Source: CAYVUB01 sp964454675 (GTDB lineage: Bacteria > Bacteroidota > Bacteroidia > Flavobacteriales > Flavobacteriaceae). From it: a DNA stretch of 12,846 bases. The number at the start of each line of letters is the position of its first letter. Position 1 is the first letter of the stretch. The stretch covers positions 1 through 12,846 of the forward strand of contig CAYVUB010000047.1 in NCBI GenBank assembly GCA_964454675.1. The letters are read 5' to 3'. The notes beneath the pieces are model-generated. The model was given only the letters and a program-made list of their open reading frames with translations. It had not been told where the DNA came from and searched no databases. This document shows positions 1 through 7,052 of the stretch, piece by piece. The position numbers and the translations under genes are program-made.

Positions 1-1663
1 ATTCTAAATCAAAAATATATGGCGGCGCACCGGGATTACATAGGTAGAGGTTGTTGGGCTGACTATAAATAATCTCCGGCTGAACCTGAATACATACCTC
101 TTCAAAATAGTCACAACCAAAATCATCTGTTGCTCTATAAGTATAGCAGTGCGTACCCGCTGTTGCCGGTTGAACAGTTATAGTAGTACCAGTAGTGTTT
201 ATGATGGATGGATCGGGATCCCAGCCTTCATCGACAATCACAGGAGTAAATGATAACTCCGGTGGTTGTAAATTAGGGTCAAACGTGATGCTCCATTCAA
301 AAATATACCCATTATCTGCACCAAGATTATCAACAATTCTAATCGTCCAATTACCATTTAAAGGCGATCCTAAAAGCCCGTTTAAAGACGCATACGATGA
401 GTAATTTCCTGCAGGAACATAACTGTCCGTATATGTTCCTGGACCATTCCCGCTCGGGAATACACCTCCCGACTGAATACCACCAACTAAAGTAGGATAG
501 GTATTACCCGGAATAAAACAATATTGATATCCAACTCCCGGCGTGGTATTCCCACTTTGTCCATCAACAGGATTTGTTGCCCATGGAATCCCTAAGTTAG
601 CAGATCCTCCACTTGGATAATTATGTAGTGTTACCTGTTGTCCATTAGGGCTAATAATAGAAATATTTAAATCTCCTAAATACGAATGTTCCATCGTAAT
701 ACAAATACTTACTAACTGACTAATATCAGAAAGAGTTTGAGCAGAATCATAACAATCTACAGTAACCGAGGTTTCATACGACACACCACTGCCATCGGGT
801 AAAAATGTGGTGCCACTAACCGGTGGCGTACAATCATTGATAAACTCTACAGGGGTTACGATTCCGGGTATGGTGGTCGATTCTCCAAAACATATTACCG
901 GCTGTGCGGCTTGAGTGCCTGTAAAATCGGGTTCTGTGGCTACTTGTATTACCTGGTTGATAAGATTATTATTGGTACATCCGTTAGGGTCTATAGAAGT
1001 GTTTGTGTCACGTATATTCAAATTCACAATATACACACCGGGATTGGGATATGAAAATGTCACCGACTGCCCCGATGCTGTATTACCATCGCCTAAATCC
1101 CATTCATAGCTTGCACCTGCACCATCAACAGAAAATGTACCGCTACCATTCAGAGTAATATCTTCATCAGGACAAACCCGTATATATCCTAAAGCATTAG
1201 GAGCCGGAACTGAACTATCAACTTGAGAATTTATGATTTGGCAAGGTGTCATACAGGATATGGCAGCAACCCAACCGGAAGTAACTCCAGATGCATTCGA
1301 TATAAACTCAAGTGTAATACACCCGGATGTGTTGTCCTCAGTTGCACTTACAAATGCCGGACTAAACGCACCGGAAAACTCTCCAAACGCATCAGCAGCG
1401 GTAGAATCACCGTTATAAATGGTCAAAATATCCTGATTAAGCTGCGTAGCAAACTCTGTAAAGTCTAACTGAACCCGCTGCCCGGGATTTTCAGGACATA
1501 TCGTCAACACATAATTTTCATTACTGCTGTAATTCCCGCCGGGACCTCCCGAATCATATAATGTGCCCAAACACTGATTTACTGTACCGGTGTGCATCAC
1601 AACATCCTGTGCATAAACAACTGAACTTAATATGAATGTAAGTAATAAGGTAATTTTTTTCAT
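1..1663 (-). CDS. Large secreted CUB/PKD/P-domain protein, N-terminal 554 codons (3' end outside window)
   Basis: Read from the ATG at 1661-1663, the minus strand is open without a stop to base 1, giving 554 residues of a longer protein. Residues 1-18 are a Sec signal peptide (MKK, hydrophobic core, VVYA-QD cleavage region). Residues about 31-137 look like a CUB domain (CLGTLYDSGGPGGNYS, paired cysteines). About 165-241 is a PKD domain (YEWDLGDGN). About 300-462 resembles a P-domain-like (proprotein convertase P) beta-sandwich (GDLNISIISPNGQ and NWTIRIVDNLGADNG). About 465-530 is another Ig-like or PKD-like module. In Flavobacteriia this architecture is typical of long cell-surface or secreted proteins ending in a type IX secretion or gliding-motility-associated C-terminal domain; that end is not in view. 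It starts 16 bp after the stop of the gene at 1680-2150, so the two are probably cotranscribed. Adhesion or matrix binding is inferred only. The frame and domain calls are solid; the exact role is unknown. Confidence 0.88.
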   Translation of the reverse strand, partial: MKKITLLLTFILSSVVYAQDVVMHTGTVNQCLGTLYDSGGPGGNYSSNENYVLTICPENPGQRVQLDFTEFATQLNQDILTIYNGDSTAADAFGEFSGAFSPAFVSATEDNTSGCITLEFISNASGVTSGWVAAISCMTPCQIINSQVDSSVPAPNALGYIRVCPDEDITLNGSGTFSVDGAGASYEWDLGDGNTASGQSVTFSYPNPGVYIVNLNIRDTNTSIDPNGCTNNNLINQVIQVATEPDFTGTQAAQPVICFGESTTIPGIVTPVEFINDCTPPVSGTTFLPDGSGVSYETSVTVDCYDSAQTLSDISQLVSICITMEHSYLGDLNISIISPNGQQVTLHNYPSGGSANLGIPWATNPVDGQSGNTTPGVGYQYCFIPGNTYPTLVGGIQSGGVFPSGNGPGTYTDSYVPAGNYSSYASLNGLLGSPLNGNWTIRIVDNLGADNGYIFEWSITFDPNLQPPELSFTPVIVDEGWDPDPSIINTTGTTITVQPATAGTHCYTYRATDDFGCDYFEEVCIQVQPEIIYSQPNNLYLCNPGAPPYIFDLE

Positions 1664-1679
1664 AAATAATGATTATATA

Positions 1680-2150
1680 TTATTGATGTTGTGATTTTAT
1701 AATGATGTAATAGTTGGTATTATCGACCTTGTACATAGCCGCTGCTCTTGAAAAAAATACAAAATTGTATTTTAATGGGTTGAAGTCATCGGGGTTAAAA
1801 TTTGTATCTCTTTTTAAATCCTTAACATAAGCATCAAACAATGAAATTTCAGAAAGCATAGGGCAAGGTTTCATATCATTACCTGAAAATTGTTTGATTT
1901 CTATCCTGTTTCGCAACAAATGTTTGATGTCTTTAACACGCTGCGGACGGCTTAAAATTTCTTTCTCTGCATGGATGCCGTAAACTTCGGTAATCTGAGC
2001 CAACTCTTTGGCAGTTAACGGCGCATCAACATTGGGCTTATATTTTACCAACGGAAGCGGCTGTTTGGCTATTTTGTTTTGGGAAAATCCTATATTATAA
2101 GCTAACACACTTATAATGAAGAGGAATACTAATTTTGATTGTATTTTCAT
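1680..2150 (-). CDS. Small secreted protein of unknown function
   Basis: A 156-residue protein that I do not recognise. It opens with a clear export signal: basic MKIQSK, then a hydrophobic stretch to about residue 22, and a probable cleavage at GFS-QN. No lipobox cysteine follows. The mature part is hydrophilic and lysine-rich, with one cysteine (in KPCPM), and ends with a more hydrophobic segment (KYNFVFFSRAAAMYKVDNTNYYIII), which suggests a small soluble periplasmic or surface protein. It lies 16 bp upstream of the large CUB/PKD protein on the same strand, so it may be the first gene of that transcript and could assist or accompany it. A weak TAnnTTTG-like box (TAAATTTC, minus strand 2183-2176) lies 26 bp upstream of the start. 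The ATG at 2150 is chosen because it places the signal peptide at the N-terminus. Confidence 0.72.
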   Translation of the reverse strand: MKIQSKLVFLFIISVLAYNIGFSQNKIAKQPLPLVKYKPNVDAPLTAKELAQITEVYGIHAEKEILSRPQRVKDIKHLLRNRIEIKQFSGNDMKPCPMLSEISLFDAYVKDLKRDTNFNPDDFNPLKYNFVFFSRAAAMYKVDNTNYYIIIKSQHQ

Positions 2151-2285
2151 TGCTGACGGATTAATTTTAAGTCGTGAAATTTAAGAAAATTTTAATAACT
2201 AATCTGTTAATATAATAATGAAATTAAAACCTTCTGTTAACACTCATATAACATTTCAAATTAAAAAAATCCTACCTGTGTTCTG

Positions 2286-2447
2286 AGAAACTGTTTAAAA
2301 TTGTTTGAGATATGTTTTTTATGCCTTTTTTTGGCTGCAACTTCGTTAAATTTTTAAACGATGACTCTGCCATCCTTTAAAAATTTGCCTCGTTTCGCTC
2401 AAAAATAGCCTATAAAATTCCATACAAAACAAATTTAAACAGTTTCT
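2286..2447. repeat. Palindromic MITE-like intergenic element (about 162 bp)
   Basis: The ends form an inverted repeat: 2286-2304 (AGAAACTGTTTAAAATTGT) against 2429-2447, matching 18 of 19 bases after reverse complementing. In the centre, 2348-2363 (AAATTTTTAAACGATG) pairs with 2371-2386, 15 of 16, around the 7-base loop ACTCTGC. The regions between also pair loosely, so the whole element could fold into one long cruciform or hairpin. No coding sequence is seen. This looks like a non-autonomous mobile or palindromic repeat. I infer mobility from structure only, because no second copy or clear target-site duplication is visible here. It sits in the divergent gap between the 1680-2150 gene and folE and fills most of that otherwise gene-free stretch. 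The remainder, 2151-2285, is plain AT-rich DNA. Confidence 0.7.
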
Positions 2448-2471
2448 GAATTTTTTAATTGTTTATCTTTG
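2443..2471 (+). promoter_or_regulatory. Probable folE promoter (Bacteroidota type)
   Basis: TATCTTTG at 2464-2471 matches the TAnnTTTG -7 box of Bacteroidota housekeeping promoters exactly. A TTTC at 2443-2446, 17 bp upstream, is a fair -33 box. Transcription would begin near 2476-2479, about 20 bases before the ATG at 2499. The -33 part lies inside the right arm of the palindromic element at 2286-2447. The TTG at 2469 is part of this box and so cannot be the start codon. Confidence 0.65.
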
Positions 2472-2498
2472 CATCCTATTTACAAGTCAGGATTTATA

Positions 2499-3176
2499 AT
2501 GCACACAGAAAAAAACACAGAAGATTTTGATGCCTTGGGCAACAACCATATAGGGACTTCGGCAGATACGCCGCTGCGAAACGATGCGTTCAAGCTGTCT
2601 AACGAAGAAAAAATTGACATCATTAAAGATGATGTTCGTCATATCATGGAAACCCTTGGACTGGATCTTACAGATGATAGCCTGAAAGGCACACCTATAC
2701 GAGTGGCAAAGATGTTTGTTAAAGAACTTTTTGGCGGATTGAGTCCCGATAAAAAACCCAGCGCTTCCACTTTTGAAAACAAATACAAATACGGCGAAAT
2801 GCTGGTAGAAAAAAACATTACCCTCTACTCTACCTGTGAGCATCATTTGCTACCAATTGTAGGAAAAGCACATGTGGCTTACATCTCTAACGGTACTGTG
2901 GTAGGTTTATCAAAAATGAACCGTATTGTAGATTATTATGCCAAGCGCCCTCAGGTACAGGAACGATTAACCATCCAGATTGTAAAAGAATTACAAAAAG
3001 TGCTGAATACCCAGGATGTTGCCTGCGTGATTGATGCCAAGCATTTATGTGTCAATTCGAGAGGGATTAAAGATATTGAAAGCAGCACCATCACCTCAGA
3101 ATTTGGCGGAAAATTCAAAAATATTGAAACCCGAAGAGAGTTTTTGGATTATATTAAAATGGATACAACTTTTTAG
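2499..3176 (+). CDS. folE: GTP cyclohydrolase I
   Basis: FolE converts GTP to 7,8-dihydroneopterin triphosphate, the first step of tetrahydrofolate synthesis and a precursor of queuosine. It is a cytosolic, zinc-dependent homodecamer. From the ATG at 2499 the protein has 225 residues, close to the 222 of the E. coli enzyme. The zinc and active-site motif STCEHH gives Cys113, His115 and His116. The second zinc cysteine lies in AKHLCVNSRG (His182, Cys184). The family blocks GLSKMNRIVDYYAKRPQVQE and SEFGGKF are also present. An in-frame TTG at 2469 would add ten residues, but it falls within the probable -7 promoter box, so the internal ATG is preferred. The first 35 or so residues are variable and polar, as is usual. 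cysS follows 118 bp downstream on the same strand and may be partly cotranscribed. No key residue is missing. Confidence 0.97.
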   Translation: MHTEKNTEDFDALGNNHIGTSADTPLRNDAFKLSNEEKIDIIKDDVRHIMETLGLDLTDDSLKGTPIRVAKMFVKELFGGLSPDKKPSASTFENKYKYGEMLVEKNITLYSTCEHHLLPIVGKAHVAYISNGTVVGLSKMNRIVDYYAKRPQVQERLTIQIVKELQKVLNTQDVACVIDAKHLCVNSRGIKDIESSTITSEFGGKFKNIETRREFLDYIKMDTTF

Positions 3177-3190
3177 TTTGTTTGTTTGTC

Positions 3191-3290
3191 GTTAAGTCGT
3201 GAGTTGTGGAGTCGTGAAATTTATTATAACAACTAAGCAGTTGACAACTTAACAACAAACAACTTAACAAAACACGGCTTAACAACTCAC
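3191..3290. repeat. Low-complexity repeat spacer upstream of cysS
   Basis: The folE-cysS spacer is built from a few short words. GTTAAGTCGTGAGTTGT (3191-3207) is the exact reverse complement of 4847-4863 on the other side of cysS. CAACTTAACAA occurs at 3245-3255 and 3260-3270 (15-base period) and again at 4840-4850. CTTAACAACTCAC occurs at 3278-3290 and 4843-4855. GTCGTGAAATTTA at 3211-3223 also occurs at 2171-2183. The words can pair within the spacer, as can the left half with the right half. No clear promoter box for cysS is seen in it. Confidence 0.75.
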
Positions 3291-3294
3291 ACCA

Positions 3295-4776
3295 ATGCAA
3301 TTATACAGACAACAGCAAATAAAACTCTACAACTCGCTTACAGCAGAAAAAGAAGTCTTTACACCTATCAATGAAGGTCATGTCGGGATGTACGTGTGCG
3401 GCCCAACGGTTTACAGCAATGTACACTTAGGAAATGTGCGCACGTTTATGTCATTTGATGTTATTTTCCGTTATTTGAAGCATTTGGGGTATAAAGTACG
3501 ATTTGTAAGAAATATTACCGATGCCGGACATCTTGAAAACGATGCCGATGCCGGTGAAGACCGGATTGCCAAAAAAGCCCGTTTGGAACAAATAGAACCT
3601 ATGGAAGTCGTACAGCGTTATACCGTAGATTTTCATAATATCCTGAATAAATTCCATTTTTTACCGCCAAGCATCGAGCCAACGGCAACAGGTCATATCA
3701 TCGAGCAAATAGAAATCATCAAATCCATAATAGACAAAGGGTTGGCGTATGTCGTGAACGGCTCAGTATATTTTGATGTTTTAAAATATAACGAAACCAA
3801 GCAATACGGAATTTTAAGCAAACGTAATGTTGAAGATTTAATCCATAATACCCGCGAACTCGACGGGCAAAGCGATAAGAAAAATCCGCAGGATTTTGCT
3901 CTTTGGAAAAAAGCCGAACCACAACACATCATGCGCTGGCCTTCGCCATGGAGTGACGGTTTCCCTGGATGGCATTTGGAATGTACAGCCATGAGCACCA
4001 AATATCTGGGTGAACATTTTGATATTCACGGTGGTGGTATGGATTTAAAATTTCCGCATCATGAGTGTGAAATTGCCCAAGCCGAAGCCTGCAACAATCA
4101 AGCACCCGTAAACTACTGGATGCATGCCAATATGCTTATTATGAACGGCAAAAAAATGGCAAAATCTACAGGAAATTATATTTTGCCTAACGAAATATTT
4201 ACCGGCGATAATCCTCATATAAGCAAAGCATACCATCCAAGCGTGGCACGCTTTTTTATGCTGCAAGCACATTACAGAAGCATTCTGGATTTTACCGACA
4301 ACGGACTTCTGGCAAGTGAAAAAGGGTTTTACCGTTTAATGGATGCTGTAAACACACTAAATGAACTGCAACCTTCAAGCACCTCTACATTTAATGTAAC
4401 CGAATGGACACAAAAATGTTACGATGCTATGAACGATGATTTTAATACGCCTATTGTTATCGCCAATTTGTTTGATGCCGTAAAATTCATCAACCAAATA
4501 AAAGAGGGTAACGCCACCGTAACTGCTGATGATTTAGAATTGCTGAAACAAACCATCAACGCTTTTGTGTTTGATATTTTGGGGCTTGTGAATGTTACTA
4601 AAGCAGATACCTCAACCGATAAATTATCAAGTGCTGTGGAGCTTTTAATCCAATTAAGACAAGAAGCCAGAGCCAATAAAGATTTTGCCATGTCTGACAA
4701 AATCAGAGATGAGCTTGCCGCTGTTGGCATCTTTTTACAAGACGGAAAAGACGGTACAACGTTTACAACCAATTAG
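3295..4776 (+). CDS. cysS: Cysteinyl-tRNA synthetase
   Basis: This cytosolic class Ia synthetase charges tRNA-Cys with cysteine. It has 493 residues, somewhat longer than E. coli CysS (461). The HIGH motif appears as HLGN at 44-47, within the block GPTVYSNVHLGN. The KMSKS motif is KMAKS at 287-291. The zinc ligands that give cysteine specificity are all present: Cys35, Cys230 (WHLECTAMS), His255 and Glu259 (FPHHECEIAQAEA). The spacing of the last three matches E. coli Cys209, His234 and Glu238. The C-terminal part holds the helical anticodon-binding region and a terminal segment with REEARANKDF-like character (RQEARANKDFAMSDKIRDEL). The ATG at 3295 puts Met-Gln-Leu-Tyr just ahead of the conserved N-terminus. 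Flanking spacers on both sides carry the same short repeated words. The gene itself appears intact and ordinary. Confidence 0.97.
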   Translation: MQLYRQQQIKLYNSLTAEKEVFTPINEGHVGMYVCGPTVYSNVHLGNVRTFMSFDVIFRYLKHLGYKVRFVRNITDAGHLENDADAGEDRIAKKARLEQIEPMEVVQRYTVDFHNILNKFHFLPPSIEPTATGHIIEQIEIIKSIIDKGLAYVVNGSVYFDVLKYNETKQYGILSKRNVEDLIHNTRELDGQSDKKNPQDFALWKKAEPQHIMRWPSPWSDGFPGWHLECTAMSTKYLGEHFDIHGGGMDLKFPHHECEIAQAEACNNQAPVNYWMHANMLIMNGKKMAKSTGNYILPNEIFTGDNPHISKAYHPSVARFFMLQAHYRSILDFTDNGLLASEKGFYRLMDAVNTLNELQPSSTSTFNVTEWTQKCYDAMNDDFNTPIVIANLFDAVKFINQIKEGNATVTADDLELLKQTINAFVFDILGLVNVTKADTSTDKLSSAVELLIQLRQEARANKDFAMSDKIRDELAAVGIFLQDGKDGTTFTTN

Positions 4777-4839
4777 GGAGCCGTGGAGTCGTAAGGTGAG
4801 GAATTGTAAAAATGTTAATGGTTAATGGTTATTGGCTTT

Positions 4840-4866
4840 CAACTTAACAACTCACGACTTAACACC
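4840..4866. repeat. Low-complexity repeat spacer downstream of cysS
   Basis: The 101-bp gap between cysS and yidD repeats the words seen upstream of cysS. ACAACTCACGACTTAAC (4847-4863) is a perfect 17-base inverted copy of 3191-3207, and CAACTTAACAA recurs at 4840-4850. Earlier in the gap, GGAGTCGT at about 4785-4792 echoes 3209-3216, and TTAATGGTTAATGGTTA (4815-4831) is a short tandem run. The last part of the gap provides the leader of yidD. No terminator for cysS is evident. Confidence 0.7.
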
Positions 4867-4877
4867 TAAACAACAAA

Positions 4878-5129
4878 TTGAAAAAAATCCTCATATATCC
4901 GTTTTTGCTGCTGATAAAGTTTTATCAAACGTTAATTTCGCCGTTATTTCCATCAACATGCCGGTTTCAGCCTACATGTTCGCATTATGCAAAAGAAGCC
5001 TTGCAGGTACACGGCTTGTTTAAAGGCGGATACTTGGCTGTAAAACGGATTTTTAGTTGTCATCCCTGGGGAAAATCAGGATTTGACCCTGTGCCGAAAA
5101 AGAAAAATAACAGACACGAATTACACTAA
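4878..5129 (+). CDS. yidD: Membrane protein insertion efficiency factor YidD, TTG start
   Basis: YidD is a small membrane-associated protein that helps the YidC insertase place proteins in the inner membrane. This 83-residue protein shows the whole family signature: an N-terminal amphipathic/hydrophobic segment (ILIYPFLLLIKFYQTLISP), then CRFQPTCSHYAKEAL, then a GLFKGGYLAVKRI block and CHPWGKSGFDPVP. All three conserved cysteines are present. The start must be the TTG at 4878: the reading frame is closed by TAA at 4860-4862, no ATG occurs before the conserved core, and translation from TTG gives the expected MKKILI beginning. The tail (KKKNNRHELH) is basic and variable. In many bacteria yidD sits beside rnpA and yidC. 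Here it lies between cysS and lgt, a different setting but still next to membrane biogenesis genes. Confidence 0.95.
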   Translation: MKKILIYPFLLLIKFYQTLISPLFPSTCRFQPTCSHYAKEALQVHGLFKGGYLAVKRIFSCHPWGKSGFDPVPKKKNNRHELH

Positions 5130-5227
5130 TTATCACAAATTAATCTACTATCCAAAAACATCGGGAACGTTTACAAATAACGATTAAAGCTAAAACTTCC
5201 TTAAACCTTTTGTAAAATTTTGGATGT

Positions 5228-5261
5228 AGTATTTTTAATACTTTTCAATATACTATATTTA
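5228..5261 (+). promoter_or_regulatory. Probable lgt promoter with short palindrome
   Basis: TATATTTA at 5254-5261 matches the Bacteroidota -7 box TAnnTTTG at all but the last position, 21 bp before the ATG of lgt. A TTTT around 5233-5236 lies 17 bp upstream as a poor -33 box. This upstream box coincides with a perfect inverted repeat, AGTATT-TTT-AATACT (5228-5242), which could be a small operator or just AT-rich chance. The rest of the yidD-lgt gap (5130-5227) shows nothing recognisable. Confidence 0.45.
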
Positions 5262-5282
5262 CATATCTAAAAAAAAATCAGC

Positions 5283-6107
5283 ATGTACGCACTACAAACA
5301 GTTTGGGATCCTTCAAAAGGGATTGATTTAGGTTTTATGACAATTCATTATTACAGCATGATGTGGATTGTCGCTTTCATTCTTGGGCTGCAAATCATGA
5401 AACGCATCTACAAAAATGAAAACCAAACCAACGAATCTTTGGATTCGCTGTTTATATATTCGGTTATCGGGATTATGCTCGGCGCACGATTGGGACACGT
5501 GCTGTTTTATCAATCAGAATTAATACATCAGGATTTTTTAAGCATTTTCTTACCTTTCAGATTCAATCCCGAGTTTCAATTCACCGGATTTCAAGGGCTT
5601 GCCAGCCACGGTGCCGCTATCGGGATGATTACCGCCATGTATTTTTACAATAAAAAAATATTGCATAAAAGTTTGTTATGGATTTTAGACCGTGTGGTAG
5701 TTCCCGTAGCATTGGGAGCTGTATTCATACGCATCGGAAATTTTATAAATTCTGAAATTGTCGGCAAACCTACCGATTCGACTCTTGGCGTGGTGTTTGT
5801 TCAAAACGGAGAAGACTTTGCAAGACATCCGGGACAACTTTACGAAGCATTTTTTTATGTGTTTGTATTTTTAATTCTATTCTATTTTTACTGGAAAACC
5901 AAAAAACGTGAACAGGAAGGGTTTTTATTCGGATTGTTTTTAGCGTTACTGATGACCGTACGGTTTTTTGTGGAATTTGTCAAAGAACCGCAAAATCCGG
6001 GAGAAGAAAACTGGATTTTAGGGCTTAACACAGGACAAATGCTCAGTATTCCATTTGTAATAATAGGACTGTATTTTATGTTTTTTTATAAACCGAAAAA
6101 AGCCTGA
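5283..6107 (+). CDS. lgt: Prolipoprotein diacylglyceryl transferase
   Basis: Lgt moves a diacylglyceryl group from phosphatidylglycerol to the lipobox cysteine of prolipoproteins, the first step of lipoprotein maturation, in the inner membrane. This protein has 274 residues (E. coli 291) and about seven hydrophobic segments. Diagnostic blocks are present: GARLGHVLFY, SHGAAIGM with His109 at the place of the HGG motif, IRIGNFINSEIVGKPT (Arg150, Asn153), HPGQLYEA, and RFFVEFVKEPQ near the end. The usual HGG is replaced by HGA, which I read as lineage variation. The ATG at 5283 lies just after a probable promoter. The stop is followed after 2 bp by a lipoprotein gene, so the two are almost certainly one operon, with a substrate encoded directly behind its modifying enzyme. 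Confidence 0.97.
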   Translation: MYALQTVWDPSKGIDLGFMTIHYYSMMWIVAFILGLQIMKRIYKNENQTNESLDSLFIYSVIGIMLGARLGHVLFYQSELIHQDFLSIFLPFRFNPEFQFTGFQGLASHGAAIGMITAMYFYNKKILHKSLLWILDRVVVPVALGAVFIRIGNFINSEIVGKPTDSTLGVVFVQNGEDFARHPGQLYEAFFYVFVFLILFYFYWKTKKREQEGFLFGLFLALLMTVRFFVEFVKEPQNPGEENWILGLNTGQMLSIPFVIIGLYFMFFYKPKKA

Positions 6108-6109
6108 TT

Positions 6110-6613
6110 ATGATGAAAAAAATTCCCCATATCATCCTATTAACTACAGTAAGCACACTGTCATTAGGTCTTTTGTCCTGTAAAGATGATAGCAAAAAGA
6201 AAGATACTGCACCTGTTGAAATTCCGTTTAAAAAAGAAGGCGTTTTATTTTTACGAAAAGCCGAAAACGATTCCATCATTAAAACCATTGATATTGAAAT
6301 TGCCGATGACGATTATCAAACACAAACCGGATTGATGTATCGCAATTCGATGGAAACATTACAGGGAATGTTGTTTGTTTTTGACAAAGAAGACTACAAG
6401 GCATTCTATATGAAAAATACAAGAATACCTCTGGATATCATATATATTGATGCCGATAAAAAAATTGTGAGCTTTCAAAAAAATGCTGTTCCGCATGACG
6501 AAACGTCGCTTCCATCCGGTGTTCCTGCAAAATATGTTTTGGAAATTAATGCAGGATTATCTGACCAATGGAATTTACAACCGGGAGATAAAATAGATTA
6601 CTTTACAAATTGA
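6110..6613 (+). CDS. DUF192 family lipoprotein
   Basis: A 167-residue lipoprotein of the DUF192 family (COG1430), whose biochemical function is unknown. The N-terminus is a lipoprotein signal peptide with lipobox LLSC, so Cys24 would be lipidated, presumably by the Lgt encoded immediately upstream. After a lysine-rich linker the DUF192 fold follows: the substrate-like pattern QTGLMYRNSMETLQGMLFVF at about 65-85, then FYMKNTRIPLDIIYID, and a C-terminal YVLEINAG and GDKI block. The length is normal for a DUF192 domain with an added export signal. Two start codons lie in tandem (ATG ATG AAA), and the first sits 2 bp after the lgt stop, so translational coupling is likely. It is anchored to the inner or outer membrane depending on sorting, which the sequence does not settle. 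Confidence 0.92.
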   Translation: MMKKIPHIILLTTVSTLSLGLLSCKDDSKKKDTAPVEIPFKKEGVLFLRKAENDSIIKTIDIEIADDDYQTQTGLMYRNSMETLQGMLFVFDKEDYKAFYMKNTRIPLDIIYIDADKKIVSFQKNAVPHDETSLPSGVPAKYVLEINAGLSDQWNLQPGDKIDYFTN

Positions 6614-6713
6614 AATTTAATGTCCGCTTTTTAATAATAAACGTGAATTAAATATATAAATTTCTGTATTTCAAACAGATTACTCGCTCTTCGGAATAAC
6701 AAAATATCTTTTT

Positions 6714-6755
6714 TGTCATTTTGAACGTAACGTAGTGAAGTAAAAAATCTCATTA
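6714..6755. repeat. Degenerate intergenic repeat of the GTCATTnnGAnnG...AAATCTCATT type
   Basis: TGTCATTTTGAACGTAACG (6714-6732), then GTAGTGAAGTAAAAAATCTCATT to 6755, has the form of a short non-coding repeat that I recall as frequent between genes in Bacteroidota genomes (GTCATTTCGA, an A/G-rich GAAG-repeat middle, AAATCTC end). No second copy is in the window, so the assignment rests on recall. It does not code for anything. It is one of three non-coding items in the gap at 6614-7052. Confidence 0.45.
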
Positions 6756-6884
6756 CTGAGTCAGTTACCTGAAAAATGAAAGTTTACTGTGCTTGTTGAA
6801 AAACTTATATGGAACTCTCGTTAATAACAGATATTCAAACTAAACCACTATGCACAGAAAGTCTGCACTGTTGAATGTTTTTTT

Positions 6885-6946
6885 GCCGCAGATTACACAA
6901 ATTTCCACAGATTAAGCCGTTTAATCAGTACAATCCGTGGCTTAAA
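6885..6946. repeat. Degenerate palindromic repeat of the CCACAGATT...AATCCGTGG type
   Basis: CCACAGATT (6905-6913) and AATCCGTGG (6932-6940) form an 8-of-9 inverted repeat. A second overlapping pairing is TTAAGCC (6912-6918) with GGCTTAA (6939-6945). The left flank GCCGCAGATTACACAAAT is a near-repeat of CCACAGATTA. This resembles a decayed, dispersed palindromic intergenic repeat. The rest of the gap at 6614-6999 is AT-rich and shows no gene, promoter or RNA that I can support. Confidence 0.45.
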
Positions 6947-6999
6947 ATTTTTAGAACCTAAAAAAAGTGCACAGTTTTAAACTATTTTTGAGACCAATA

Positions 7000-7034
7000 A
7001 AAAAACCGTTAATCATCAAGACTAACGGTTTTTT
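7000..7034. terminator. Bidirectional rho-independent terminator
   Basis: AAAAAACCGTTA (7000-7011) and TAACGGTTTTTT (7023-7034) form a perfect 12-bp inverted repeat around an 11-base loop. Each strand has a T run on its 3' side, so it can end transcription from both directions. It lies 18 bp beyond the stop of secDF, its most likely client, and also insulates secDF from the lgt operon. The folded stem is about 6 GC-containing pairs plus the A/T tracts. Confidence 0.88.
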
Positions 7035-7052
7035 ACCTTAAATATCTAAGTT

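Noticed and set aside
195..1468. Small plus-strand frames in the first 1.5 kb
   Set aside because: The minus strand is open for 554 codons with a clear signal peptide and CUB, PKD and P-domain features, so these frames are shadows.
2469..2498. TTG at 2469 as the start of folE (ten extra residues)
   Set aside because: The TTG is part of a perfect TAnnTTTG promoter box, so it should lie upstream of the transcription start. The ATG at 2499 gives the normal FolE length.
2487..2846. Antisense open frame of 119 codons over folE
   Set aside because: It overlaps a certain gene in the opposite direction and has no domain or signal of its own. The same holds for the antisense frames within cysS and lgt.
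3191..3294. CRISPR array in the repeat-rich spacer upstream of cysS
   Set aside because: The repeated words are 11-17 bases at irregular spacing in both orientations, without unique spacers or cas genes.
4832..5023. 63-codon plus-strand frame overlapping yidD
   Set aside because: It is out of frame with yidD, whose full family signature is present. It starts within the repeat spacer.
6614..7052. A tRNA or small RNA gene in the gap between the DUF192 gene and secDF
   Set aside because: No cloverleaf or tRNA-like TTCGA arm context was found. The only strong structure is the terminator at 7000-7034.
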